Source: JAOAPY01 sp038237475
Lineage (GTDB): Bacteria > Acidobacteriota > Blastocatellia > Pyrinomonadales > Pyrinomonadaceae
Direction: 5' to 3'
Length of the DNA stretch: 64,000 bases
Assembly: GCA_038237475.1 (NCBI GenBank)
Contig: JBBRYS010000001.1
Coordinates: 434,001-498,000, forward strand
Of the stretch, positions 27,842 to 35,492 are shown piece after piece. The notes under the pieces are model-generated. The model worked only from the letters and a program-made list of their open reading frames with translations, did no database searches and was not told where the DNA came from. Position numbers and translations under genes: made by a program. Within the stretch, counting starts at the first letter, position 1. The number at the start of each line of letters is the position of its first letter.

Positions 27842-27878
27842 TTTTTCTCCTTATGGTTAGAGGCGAGACCGCCGCGGG

Positions 27879-27928
27879 AACGCCGACGGCAGGATTCCAG
27901 CACGATCTGGAATCAGCCTGTCGGCGTT
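27879..27928 (-). terminator. Long hairpin downstream of hemerythrin gene
   Basis: Two 22-base arms (AACGCCGACGGCAGGATTCC.. and its nearly perfect complement) flank a 6-base loop, starting 30 bases after the hemerythrin stop. No T run follows. It may stop transcription or stabilise the message end before the 40-residue gene. Confidence 0.55.
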
Positions 27929-27957
27929 TGCCCCCGAATAATGGTTTGTTGTTTAAG

Positions 27958-28410
27958 CTAAAGAGCCGTTGCCGCTTTCGCTTCACTCTTGGCTGCCTCC
28001 AGCCTCTCACCTAATGCTTCGATCTCTTCCGCGCTCAGGACTTTTTTAGCCTTGGGAAACATTTCTCCCTCTTCCTCTTCAACGTGGTGCTCGACATTTT
28101 CCTGTAGCACCTTGAGCTTAGCGCCCCACATTTCATCGTCCTTCGCCAACTCGTCCAATTCCGCAAGCAGAGTCTTGACGACGCCGTGCTCTTCGTAACT
28201 CTCGAGCACGATGTCATGGGTCTCGTCCGCCTCTTCTAAAGTCGGGTACAAAATTTCTTCTTCTATCCGCGCGTGAACATCCAATTCCTTCTTCAGTTCA
28301 GCAAACAACGCTTCTCTGGTTTTGACACCGCGTTCGGTGGTGGGCTCGAGCTTTTCAAAAATGCCGGCTACCTTTTCATGATCGGCTTTGAGCAATGTAA
28401 AAGCATTCAT
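27958..28410 (-). CDS. Hemerythrin-domain protein
   Basis: The 150-residue protein is a four-helix HHE hemerythrin domain: LLKADHEKV (first histidine, about residue 11), VHARIEEEILYP (second ligand set, about 46-58), SYEEHGVVK (about 75), and ENVEHHVEEEEGEMFP (about 103-118), followed by a charged alanine-rich tail. These ligands bind a di-iron centre. Bacterial cytoplasmic hemerythrins bind oxygen or handle nitric oxide and peroxide. AAGGAG lies about 8 bases before the ATG. The gene stands among small stress-protein genes, consistent with an oxidative-stress role, which is inferred. Confidence 0.9.
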   Translation of the reverse strand: MNAFTLLKADHEKVAGIFEKLEPTTERGVKTREALFAELKKELDVHARIEEEILYPTLEEADETHDIVLESYEEHGVVKTLLAELDELAKDDEMWGAKLKVLQENVEHHVEEEEGEMFPKAKKVLSAEEIEALGERLEAAKSEAKAATAL

Positions 28411-28600
28411 TGTAGTGATCTCCTTTTCCTTCTATGCATATCAATGGGACAGTTTTCCCGGAGATAATTCCAAGGGCAATCCCAATGCCAGCATCACTAG
28501 CAATCATGCTTCCCCCGTCGCGATGGAGAAAAGAAATGAGCCCTACTCCTAATTCAAGTAGAGCCCATTTGCAGGTCGAGAAAATTATTCACCGGGCAAA

Positions 28601-28789
28601 TCACTTGGATCTCTTCTGATCTCCTCGATCTCCCTGACCGGCAGGAACCTTTGTCTTAGCAGCTTGCTTCCTGTCCTGCGTCAGTGATCGGCCTACATCT
28701 GAAACTTCGTCAAACTGCCCTTTATCATTACGACGTACGTAACTCTTGTTCTTTCCGGTATCGATTAGCTCTCTTGATTTTCCAGCCAT
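28601..28789 (-). CDS. Small basic stress-associated protein
   Basis: Sixty-two residues: MAGKSRELIDTGKNKSYVRRNDKGQ-type start, central FDEVSDVGRSLTQDRKQAAKTK, and a GQGDRGDQKR tail. Short proteins of this pattern (SRELIDTG..K.YVRR...G.F.E..DVG.SL..DRR..AK) occur in many soil bacteria, usually near stress genes. It is hydrophilic, basic and without a signal peptide, so probably cytoplasmic and perhaps disordered. GGAGGGGATTC before the ATG is a good ribosome site. Function unknown; the family resemblance makes the gene call reliable. Confidence 0.78.
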   Translation of the reverse strand: MAGKSRELIDTGKNKSYVRRNDKGQFDEVSDVGRSLTQDRKQAAKTKVPAGQGDRGDQKRSK

Positions 28790-29341
28790 GAATCCCCTCC
28801 GTGTTAGATCGATGAAGTGTATTTGTCCCGTACATTTCTCGAGCGGTTCTGTTTACTTCCCAACCACTTGAGTGCCGCTTGGGAACAAGGTTGTCTTTCG
28901 CAGCCGTCCTCGCAACACCGGTGCCAAACAACTCGCGCGCCCATGAATTTGCAATTCCGTCCTGGAGAATGAATCTGCTAAACGTTCCTTGGATACCGGA
29001 CGGCCCGATGGAGCGCATTTTGCATGCGATATCACACAAAGACTTACATCACGTTGAGAACAAAACGCGCCGGAAGAGATTGATCAAGGGGGTCTCCAAG
29101 ATGGGAGTAGCGACACAGCCCTTATTGACAAGTTCAAATTTGCAAGAGCAGAACCCGCCCGCGGTCGAGGATTTTAGCGGACTATCTGCGATTGGCGCTT
29201 CAACCCGTGACCGGCTGATTGAAAGCATTCGCAGAAATGTCATGGCCTGGACAAAGTGGAATGGCAGAGACAGCTACATTGTTGGGCGGAGACACAACCG
29301 CCGGATAAGACGGTTCTATTATTCAAACGGAGGAAAAATCA
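28790..29341. other. Intergenic region with a doubtful small open frame
   Basis: This region lies between the divergent small genes at 28789 (minus) and 29342 (plus). A plus-strand frame from the ATG at 29101 to 29349 (82 residues) has AAGGGGG about 8 bases before its start and overlaps the next ATG by 8 bases. Its product is basic at the end but resembles nothing I know. It could be translationally coupled to the membrane protein or be a chance frame. Confidence 0.35.
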
Positions 29342-29491
29342 ATGGGTGAGAATGGTGGTGGTGGAAGTGCAGGCGTCGTGGCCATACTGGTAATCTTTAT
29401 CGTGATCGTCTTGGCGGGCCTGCTAATCTTTGGTGGACGCCTGTTTGGCGGTAGCAAGAAAGTCGACGTAAACATCAGCGCGCCAAAATAG
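29342..29491 (+). CDS. 49-residue single-span membrane protein (paralogue of 4536-4700)
   Basis: GGAGG lies eight bases before the ATG. The product is a glycine-rich N-terminus (MGENGGGGSAG), one hydrophobic span (about 11-30), GGRLFGGS, and the tail KKVDVNISAPK. It matches the 54-residue protein at 4536-4700 through the SAGVVAI start of the span, the R/K-LF motif after it, and the K-(V/I)DVN-(V/I)S-P-K tail. The two copies differ by one short glycine insertion. The next gene (29560) is a four-span membrane protein on the same strand, 68 bases away. Function unknown. Confidence 0.8.
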   Translation: MGENGGGGSAGVVAILVIFIVIVLAGLLIFGGRLFGGSKKVDVNISAPK

Positions 29492-29559
29492 TTCCTTGGT
29501 AACAAACCTACCGTCTATACTGTCGTCGAAATAAGCGGCCGCATTGGTGGGTTAGTTTC

Positions 29560-29970
29560 ATGGAAAAAATCAGCAAAGCAACAGTCAGCTTTTCAATCAT
29601 ATTGCTGATCTGCTTTTTCCTGCCCTGGGTTCAGGTAAGTTGCGGCTCAAGTCAGGAGACGGCCACCGGACTCGACCTGTCACGGCAAGGGGACGGTGGT
29701 CTCTGGCTGATTCCACTACTGGCGGTTGTCTTAACTCTCTGCGGGCTGCGGTTCATTCGGATCAATCAAGTGATCCTGAGCTTGATCGCCATGCTGAGCG
29801 GCGCAGTTAGTCTCTTCCTGATGAACCAGCAACGCGCCAAAGTTTCGAACACTGCGAGTCTTGTTTCGGCACGACTGACAGGATGGTTTTGGTTGGGATT
29901 TGTTTCAGCCATTGGAATGATTCTGGCCGGTGCCTTCAGGTTCGCGAGGAAAGAGCGCTCGCCAAATTAA
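29560..29970 (+). CDS. Four-span integral membrane protein
   Basis: The 136 residues give four membrane segments: about 9-28 (with FFLPWVQVSCG at its outer end), 48-64, 70-88 and 107-128, with a short RKERSPN tail. The FLPW-V-VSC motif after the first span is common in small bacterial membrane proteins of unknown role. There is no enzyme motif. It follows the 49-residue membrane protein and may share its transcript. Function unknown. Confidence 0.65.
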   Translation: MEKISKATVSFSIILLICFFLPWVQVSCGSSQETATGLDLSRQGDGGLWLIPLLAVVLTLCGLRFIRINQVILSLIAMLSGAVSLFLMNQQRAKVSNTASLVSARLTGWFWLGFVSAIGMILAGAFRFARKERSPN

Positions 29971-30351
29971 CTGCTGCTATTCAAAGTTTGCTCAAACATT
30001 GTCCATTGAAGGTCCTCCAGTACTCCTACCTCGCATTCCCCAAAAGCACGAAATCGATACATGCGCGTCCGCATTTTTGACGTCAGCATGGAACACGGCA
30101 GCAAAACCGTAATTTACTGGGGTTCTAGATCGCCGCAGCTTAGGAATGACGATTGCTCAGGTTACAGGAGAGTGAAGCGGACACCTGGTACCCAGGACTG
30201 GTAATCGGTTCGGCACTGTCGTCAAGAGGCGGCAAAAAGGATGATGTTTTTGCCAGGCTGAAAACAACTTCGTGAGCTAGCTCTCCCCGCATCTTTTTTT
30301 GAATCATCGGTCCAACCACAACCAGGTGAGACTCGGGAGAAAACAAATTAA
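29971..30351. other. Intergenic region upstream of polyphosphate kinase
   Basis: No supported gene. It should contain the promoter of ppk. A minus-strand frame (30140-30409) includes a stretch HLVVVGPMIQKKMRGELAHE that looks protein-like, but it overlaps the start of ppk and lacks a ribosome site, so it may be a degraded remnant. Confidence 0.35.
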
Positions 30352-32487
30352 ATGGTTGCACAACTAGAGAACCCCGCCAGCGTGGGTCCCCCCTCAACAG
30401 TGGAGGCAAACGATTCAGCTGAAGTTAGTCTGCTGAACCGAGAACTCAGCCTGCTTGAATTTCATCGGCGCGTGCTGCAGGAGGCCTGCGACGAGAATAA
30501 TCCCTTACTCGAGCGTTTAAAATTCCTCGGCATCTTCGCTTCCAATATCGATGAATTTTTCATGATCCGAGTTTCTGCCTTGAAAGAGGAACTGGAAGAA
30601 GACTTCAGTGAGCTTTCGCCCGACGGACTTACACCAGGAGAGCAGCTTGCCCGCATCAGGGAACGGTTGCTGCCAATGTTTGCGGCCCAGGCCGATTGTT
30701 TGAACCTGGAAATATTGCCGCAATTGAAAAGTAAAGGCATTGAAATCACCTCTTACGAGTTGCTCAGCCAGTTCGAGCGCGACTTGCTCGACAAATTTTA
30801 TGCCGAGAAGGTCTTTCCGGTTTTGACACCGCTCGCGGTCGATCCCAGCCATCCATTTCCCTTCATCTCTCCGTCCAGTCTTAATATCGGCTTATGGGTC
30901 GAGACACCAAGCGTCGCCGGGCGAAAGCACTCGACTGACGAAACGCGATTTGTGCGGATCAAAGTTCCCTCGCTGGTGCCACGCTTGATTCCGATCAGGA
31001 GTCACGAGTCCAGATTCGTTCTGGCTGAGGATTTAATCATCGCTAACATTGGTTCTCTGTTTCCAGGCGCCAACCCCGGTACGTGCTACATGTTTCGCGT
31101 CACGCGCGATGCCGACCTCAGCATTCGTGAAGAGGAAGCAGATGACCTGCTTCGAGTGATGCAGGTCGAGTTGCGCAAGCGACGCTTTGGCGCTCCGGTT
31201 CGACTGGAGATTTCTTCATCGATGCCTCAAGCGATGATTGACTATCTGACGGAATCGCTCGAACTGTGTGCAGCAGACGTTTATCCCGTTGAAGGCAGCA
31301 TGATCCCTCAGGGCCTGCTCAAACTCTACGATCTGGATCGCCCCGAGCTGAAAGATGAGCCCTTTGTTCCAGTAGCGCCCCGCTGCTACTCGGCAAAGGA
31401 ATCGATCTTTGACTCAATCAAGGAAGGTGACATTCTGCTGCACCATCCTTTCGATTCCTATTCTTCCGTCACCGATTTCGTCGAGGCTTCAGTGGAAGAC
31501 CCGGATGTCGTGGCGATCAAAATTTGTCTCTATCGCACCGGCCCGGAATCGCCTATACCTCCCGCGCTGATGCGGGCGTGCGAACAGGGAAAACAAGTGA
31601 CGGCGTTGATCGAGATCAAAGCTCGCTTTGACGAAGAGCACAACATTGAGTGGGGCAGACGCCTGGACGAAGCAGGGGTCCATGTGGTCTACGGACTGCT
31701 GGGACTCAAGACCCACGGCAAGCTGACCCTGGTGGTGCGGCGCGAAGGCGATTCGCTTAAGCGTTATGTTCACATCGCATCGGGAAATTACAATCCGACA
31801 ACTTCCTGCACTTACACCGATGTGGGGCTGCTTACTGCCAACCAAGAGATTGGCGCCGACGCCAGCGAATTGTTCAATTACCTGACGGGCTGCTCGCAGC
31901 AAGCGGAGTATCGGCAATTGATGGTTGCGCCAGTCAACCTGCGCGAGCAAATGACAGCACTCATCGATCGGGAAATTGAACACCAGAAAGCAGGTCGTCC
32001 TGCGCGCATCATCGCCAAGATTAACCGAGTTGCCGATACCAGCTTTATTAATAAGCTCTACGAGGCATCGCAGGCGGGGGTGCCGATCGAGTTGATCGTG
32101 CGTGGTGTTTGCACCCTGCGGCCGGGTGTACCAGGGCTCTCTGAAACTATTACGGTGAGAAATATCGTGGGCCGCTTTCTCGAGCACAGTCGAATTTTCT
32201 ACTTTGAGAACGGCGTCGCTCCGGAGGTCTTCATCGGCAGCGCCGACTGGATGCATCGCAATCTCTCAAACCGCGTGGAAGTCGTGACCCCGGTTCACGA
32301 TCCGAAACTGAAGCGCTATCTGAAAGAGACTGTACTTGATGCGTATTTACGCGATAACGTCAAAGCGCACCGCCTTTCGCCGCAGGGAACCTATGAACGT
32401 GTCGAAATAGCGGCTGATGAAGAGCCTTTTGATGTGCAGAAATATTTCGTGGAGAAGGCCAACCAGGGTATTGATGCCAATTGTTAA
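30352..32487 (+). CDS. ppk: Polyphosphate kinase 1
   Basis: PPK1 reversibly transfers the terminal phosphate of ATP to inorganic polyphosphate. The 711-residue length is normal. Visible features are the N-terminal helical domain (LNRELSLLEFHRRVLQEA; SNIDEFFMIRV), the central PLD-like catalytic domains with LGLKTHGKL (histidine about 455, the phosphorylated residue), ASGNYNPTTSCTYTDVGLLT, and SADWMHRNLSNRVEV near the end. The ATG is preceded by GGGAGAAAAC at a slightly long spacing. A secreted kinase-like gene follows 67 bases later. Polyphosphate serves in stress survival and phosphate storage, in line with the neighbouring stress genes. Confidence 0.97.
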   Translation: MVAQLENPASVGPPSTVEANDSAEVSLLNRELSLLEFHRRVLQEACDENNPLLERLKFLGIFASNIDEFFMIRVSALKEELEEDFSELSPDGLTPGEQLARIRERLLPMFAAQADCLNLEILPQLKSKGIEITSYELLSQFERDLLDKFYAEKVFPVLTPLAVDPSHPFPFISPSSLNIGLWVETPSVAGRKHSTDETRFVRIKVPSLVPRLIPIRSHESRFVLAEDLIIANIGSLFPGANPGTCYMFRVTRDADLSIREEEADDLLRVMQVELRKRRFGAPVRLEISSSMPQAMIDYLTESLELCAADVYPVEGSMIPQGLLKLYDLDRPELKDEPFVPVAPRCYSAKESIFDSIKEGDILLHHPFDSYSSVTDFVEASVEDPDVVAIKICLYRTGPESPIPPALMRACEQGKQVTALIEIKARFDEEHNIEWGRRLDEAGVHVVYGLLGLKTHGKLTLVVRREGDSLKRYVHIASGNYNPTTSCTYTDVGLLTANQEIGADASELFNYLTGCSQQAEYRQLMVAPVNLREQMTALIDREIEHQKAGRPARIIAKINRVADTSFINKLYEASQAGVPIELIVRGVCTLRPGVPGLSETITVRNIVGRFLEHSRIFYFENGVAPEVFIGSADWMHRNLSNRVEVVTPVHDPKLKRYLKETVLDAYLRDNVKAHRLSPQGTYERVEIAADEEPFDVQKYFVEKANQGIDANC

Positions 32488-32554
32488 TTTGCTTTGAAGC
32501 TAAAGTCAGACTGCGGCGATTACTCGTGCGCGCCAGGAATAAGGGGGAAGAAGC

Positions 32555-33529
32555 ATGTTTGAAAAAAGAACCGTCACAGCGACTTGCGCGCTTTTGTTTG
32601 TGCTCGCCGCAATCACCGTCTCTTACGGTGTCGCGAGGAAGCACCGGGATCAGAAGGGTAAGTCCCATAGTGCCCGGAACGCCGTGATGTGGCGCGAGCC
32701 CACCGACATCGGCAGGCGCAATCTCTACTTAGGCCCGGGTGGGGCCGACATGCAACCCGACTTGCGGAGGGTCACGCTGCTCAAAGAAGAGAAGAGCGGC
32801 GGCTACTCTAAGAAGTATCGAGTGCTGGACGCCTCCGGCCGCGAATGGGTCGCCAAAGTCGGCAAGGAAGCCCAGTCTGAAACAGCGGCAACGCGCCTGC
32901 TTTGGGGAACGGGGTATTTCACTGATGTTGATTATCTTGTGCCCAGCGTCCGAGTCGAAGGGCTCAATAAGACGCTGCGAAATGTTCGCTTCGGCGCACG
33001 GCCCAAAGATGAAAAGCGTGGCGACAACTGGAGATGGAAGACTAACCCATTCGTCGGCAAGCGTGAGTTTCAGGGACTAAAAATTATGATGGCGCTGCTC
33101 AACAATTGGGACACCAAGGACGCAAACAACAAGATCGTGGTAACGCAGGACGAATCGCGATACGTAGTCCACGACGTGGGCGCTTCCTTTGGGAAGAAAT
33201 TGAACTGGTTCGAACGCAACCTTCTTTTCAAACGAGATCGCAACAACCCAAAGGGCTACGCCAAAGCGAGACTCATTAATAAAACCGACGGTAACTCGGT
33301 AAGCCTCAATTATTGGTCAAAGAACGGCAGGATTTTGAAAGATGTCAGTGGCGAAGATGCGCGCTGGATGGGACAGAGACTCTCGCATCTCAGTCCAGCA
33401 CAAATCGAAGACGCTTTTCGCGCTGCTAATTATTCTCCAGAACAGGTCCGGCTGTTGTCTCGAGCTGTGCGCGAGAGGATTCAGGAACTGAATAATCTTC
33501 CACGTAATAATCGCGTGGCAAACCGGTAG
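32555..33529 (+). CDS. Secreted kinase-like protein, atypical
   Basis: The 324 residues begin with a signal peptide or anchor (about 6-26). The rest has the order of elements of an atypical kinase fold: KKYRVLDASGREWVAKVGKE with a candidate ATP lysine, a following SETAATRLLW helix with acidic residue, NNWDTKDANNKIV resembling a catalytic D...N loop (about residues 187-199), and YVVHDVGASFGK resembling the metal aspartate. Similar NWD.KD.N loops occur in HipA- and Fam20-like kinases. This is motif-level inference, not proven homology. GGGGGAAGAAGC lies before the ATG. It follows ppk closely, and a secreted phosphatase converges on it from the other side. Substrate unknown. Confidence 0.6.
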   Translation: MFEKRTVTATCALLFVLAAITVSYGVARKHRDQKGKSHSARNAVMWREPTDIGRRNLYLGPGGADMQPDLRRVTLLKEEKSGGYSKKYRVLDASGREWVAKVGKEAQSETAATRLLWGTGYFTDVDYLVPSVRVEGLNKTLRNVRFGARPKDEKRGDNWRWKTNPFVGKREFQGLKIMMALLNNWDTKDANNKIVVTQDESRYVVHDVGASFGKKLNWFERNLLFKRDRNNPKGYAKARLINKTDGNSVSLNYWSKNGRILKDVSGEDARWMGQRLSHLSPAQIEDAFRAANYSPEQVRLLSRAVRERIQELNNLPRNNRVANR

Positions 33530-33554
33530 AGACTACCGGCCCTTGGAAAGATAA

Positions 33555-33592
33555 CGCCGGCCTCAACGTCACGTCGTTGGGCTGGTTTTGTA
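33555..33592 (+). terminator. Probable terminator between convergent genes
   Basis: An imperfect stem (GGCCTCAACG with CGTTGGGCTGG around a short loop) is followed by TTTTGTATTGTTT in plus orientation, just after the secreted kinase-like gene. Confidence 0.45.
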
Positions 33593-33614
33593 TTGTTTAG
33601 CGATCGCTCAGAAG

Positions 33615-34223
33615 TCAGTTGGTTCCGGTGGTCCTACTCTCCGTGGTGGTAGTGGCAGTGTGCAGATGCTGCCAGTAATCCTCGACATACTTCTTCATGG
33701 CCCCGTGACCGAAACGGGTATAGAAATCATAGGTCTTCATTTCCGAGTAAACCTGATCGTAGTTCCAGTGGTTATTTGTGAACCGGTAAACGGCGCCCAT
33801 GACACCAGTGCGATGACGGCCGCCGGCGCAGTGAACGAAGAACTTGCCGGTCTCAGGCTGGTTCGTAAGTTTTAGAAAGGAATCGATCTGGTCAGCCTTT
33901 GGATACTCTTTATCACTCATCGGGATGTTGACGTAATGCATTCCCAGCGCCTCGACAGCTCTTTTTTCGTATGATTCCGGATCGTCTCGCAAGTCAATTA
34001 CAGTCTTGACACCCAGCGAGGCCAAGTCCTTGTAGTCGGTCTCTTTTGGCTGCCCGCCACGATAAAAGCGATCATCCATTTGCCCAAAGTTCTTAATCCT
34101 AATTGACTGGAAATTGCTGTCTTTGTCCTGGGCCAAAGATATTGAAGTGGCGCCAGCAATGAGGAGGAAACTCGCTATTAGCTGCAACAGGCTGTTTTTT
34201 TTCTTTGAATTTTTCTTTATCAT
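33615..34223 (-). CDS. Secreted dual-specificity-type phosphatase
   Basis: The 202-residue product has a basic N-terminus and signal peptide (to about SISLAQ), then a cysteine-phosphatase domain: FYRGGQP, DLASLGVKTVIDLRDD, HYVNIPMSD with candidate general acid, and the P-loop HCAGGRHRTG (HCxxGxxRTG). Proteins of this type hydrolyse phosphotyrosine, phosphoinositides or polyphosphate, and exported bacterial members are known. It is convergent with the secreted kinase-like gene, suggesting a possible opposing activity outside the cytoplasm. The tail is rich in threonine. The class is clear; the substrate is unknown. Confidence 0.87.
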   Translation of the reverse strand: MIKKNSKKKNSLLQLIASFLLIAGATSISLAQDKDSNFQSIRIKNFGQMDDRFYRGGQPKETDYKDLASLGVKTVIDLRDDPESYEKRAVEALGMHYVNIPMSDKEYPKADQIDSFLKLTNQPETGKFFVHCAGGRHRTGVMGAVYRFTNNHWNYDQVYSEMKTYDFYTRFGHGAMKKYVEDYWQHLHTATTTTESRTTGTN

Positions 34224-34625
34224 AAGTATCCCTTCCGAAATTAAGATACTACCAATAGGTTGGTATTTAATTGTAAATAATGACTCTTTTGCCGATTTTT
34301 ACAAGCCGCAGTGGCAACGAGGTCGTGACTGAGATTCCCTGAACCGTGCCCGGGTTGCAAGGCTTAGTGATTGTAACCTGCTCGCGTTTCTCGCCAATCA
34401 ATTAAACCACTCGACAATGCCCTCGGGCAAAATGATGTCCGGCGTTGTTACACATTTGAGGCCTCCTGGTGCTCGAGACAATCGCAGACGACCGCGGAGC
34501 GGTGTTGCCGCAACCTTTTCTGATATGCCCGCATCCATTCCCCGCATCTACCTCTCCCGCTTGCAAAAGCCCTTGAGTCTTGTTAAACCTCGTTCTTGTA
34601 AACGCGTTACGTCCCGGAGAAAAGC
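34224..34625. other. Divergent intergenic region
   Basis: This region lies between the divergent phosphatase gene (minus) and the lectin-like gene (plus). It holds a candidate promoter at 34573-34602 and no supported gene. Confidence 0.4.
34573..34602 (+). promoter_or_regulatory. Candidate promoter of the lectin-like gene
   Basis: TTGAGT (34573-34578), an 18-base spacer and TGTAAA (34597-34602) precede the ATG at 34626 by a short leader with GGAGAAAAGC. The elements are only moderately close to consensus. Confidence 0.35.
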
Positions 34626-35348
34626 ATGAAAAAACCATTGCCTTTGATGTCCGCGCTGATGCTCAGCCTCGCGCTGGTAGTACCTGCCCTAGCCGATACC
34701 ATTAAGCTGAAAGATGGAAGCGTGATTCACGGACAGGTGGTTGCATTTAAAGACGGACAGTTCACCGTTTTGATTGGCAGCGGGAGCAAAGGCCGGCGAA
34801 GTCGTACCCTGGTATATGTCGAAGACATCGATTCCATCGACTTCGATTCCAACGTCGGTAGCGTAGCCGGAAACACCGATACCAGCACGCCAATTGAACC
34901 GATATCACAACCGGCGCGGCCTATCTCTACCCCGGAAAAAGACACGAATCCTCGCCCTGCTGCGCCGACTTTTTTCACCATCAAGGTGAGCGTACGCGCC
35001 GATAACACTAATAATGGTTGGACAAATAGCGGCCTGGTCGTTCGTCGCGGTCAGCGTCTGCGAATTACGTCTTCGGGCCGGGTGGATCTCGGACGAAGAG
35101 GGTTTTCCACGCCGGCTGGAGTGGCGATGGCGAATGATAACGATCGGTTGATGCGGACCGAACCGACTGGAGGGCTGATTGGGGTCATTGGCGATGACAA
35201 TGACGACTTTGTTTTTCTTGGGGCCCGTCATGAATTCGTGGCGCAACGCGACGGTGTGCTTTTCCTGGGGATCAACGAAGGCGATCTGACTGACAATCGT
35301 GGTTCCTACGATGTGGTTATCGAGGCTGAGGCAGGCACGCCGCGCTAG
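34626..35348 (+). CDS. Secreted protein: Sm-like domain plus PA-IL-like lectin domain
   Basis: The 240-residue protein has a signal peptide (1-23), an N-terminal Sm-like beta domain (about 24-75: TIKLKDGSVIHGQVVAFKDG, then LVYVEDIDSIDF), a P/T-rich linker (about 85-112), and a C-terminal domain like the galactose-binding lectin PA-IL (LecA): NNGWTNSGLVVRRGQRLRI, GRVDLG, MRTEPTGGLIGVI, VAQRDGVLFLGINEGDLTDNRG and SYDVVIE. LecA-type domains bind calcium and galactose, and the LGINEGD-N-G run fits the ligand loop. This fusion is frequent in Acidobacteriota. It would be periplasmic or extracellular; glycan specificity is inferred only. Confidence 0.8.
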   Translation: MKKPLPLMSALMLSLALVVPALADTIKLKDGSVIHGQVVAFKDGQFTVLIGSGSKGRRSRTLVYVEDIDSIDFDSNVGSVAGNTDTSTPIEPISQPARPISTPEKDTNPRPAAPTFFTIKVSVRADNTNNGWTNSGLVVRRGQRLRITSSGRVDLGRRGFSTPAGVAMANDNDRLMRTEPTGGLIGVIGDDNDDFVFLGARHEFVAQRDGVLFLGINEGDLTDNRGSYDVVIEAEAGTPR

Positions 35349-35492
35349 CAGTGCGGATCGGGCGAGCAAACGTGCCTGCATTAAAAAGCATCACAAACAC
35401 CGCAATACCTGTTGAGATTCCGGCCTTTTGGGGCCGGGACTAAAACACAAGGCACGCTGCTCGCCACTTTTTCCCAGGTCCGGGTGAACTTT

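Noticed and set aside
28879..29349. 156-codon plus-strand frame before the 49-residue membrane protein
   Set aside because: TTG start without a ribosome site and no family similarity. Only the part from 29101 has weak support.
30140..30409. Minus-strand frame with a protein-like stretch HLVVVGPMIQKKMRGELAHE
   Set aside because: It overlaps the start of ppk and lacks a ribosome site. Possibly a remnant, but not supported as a gene.
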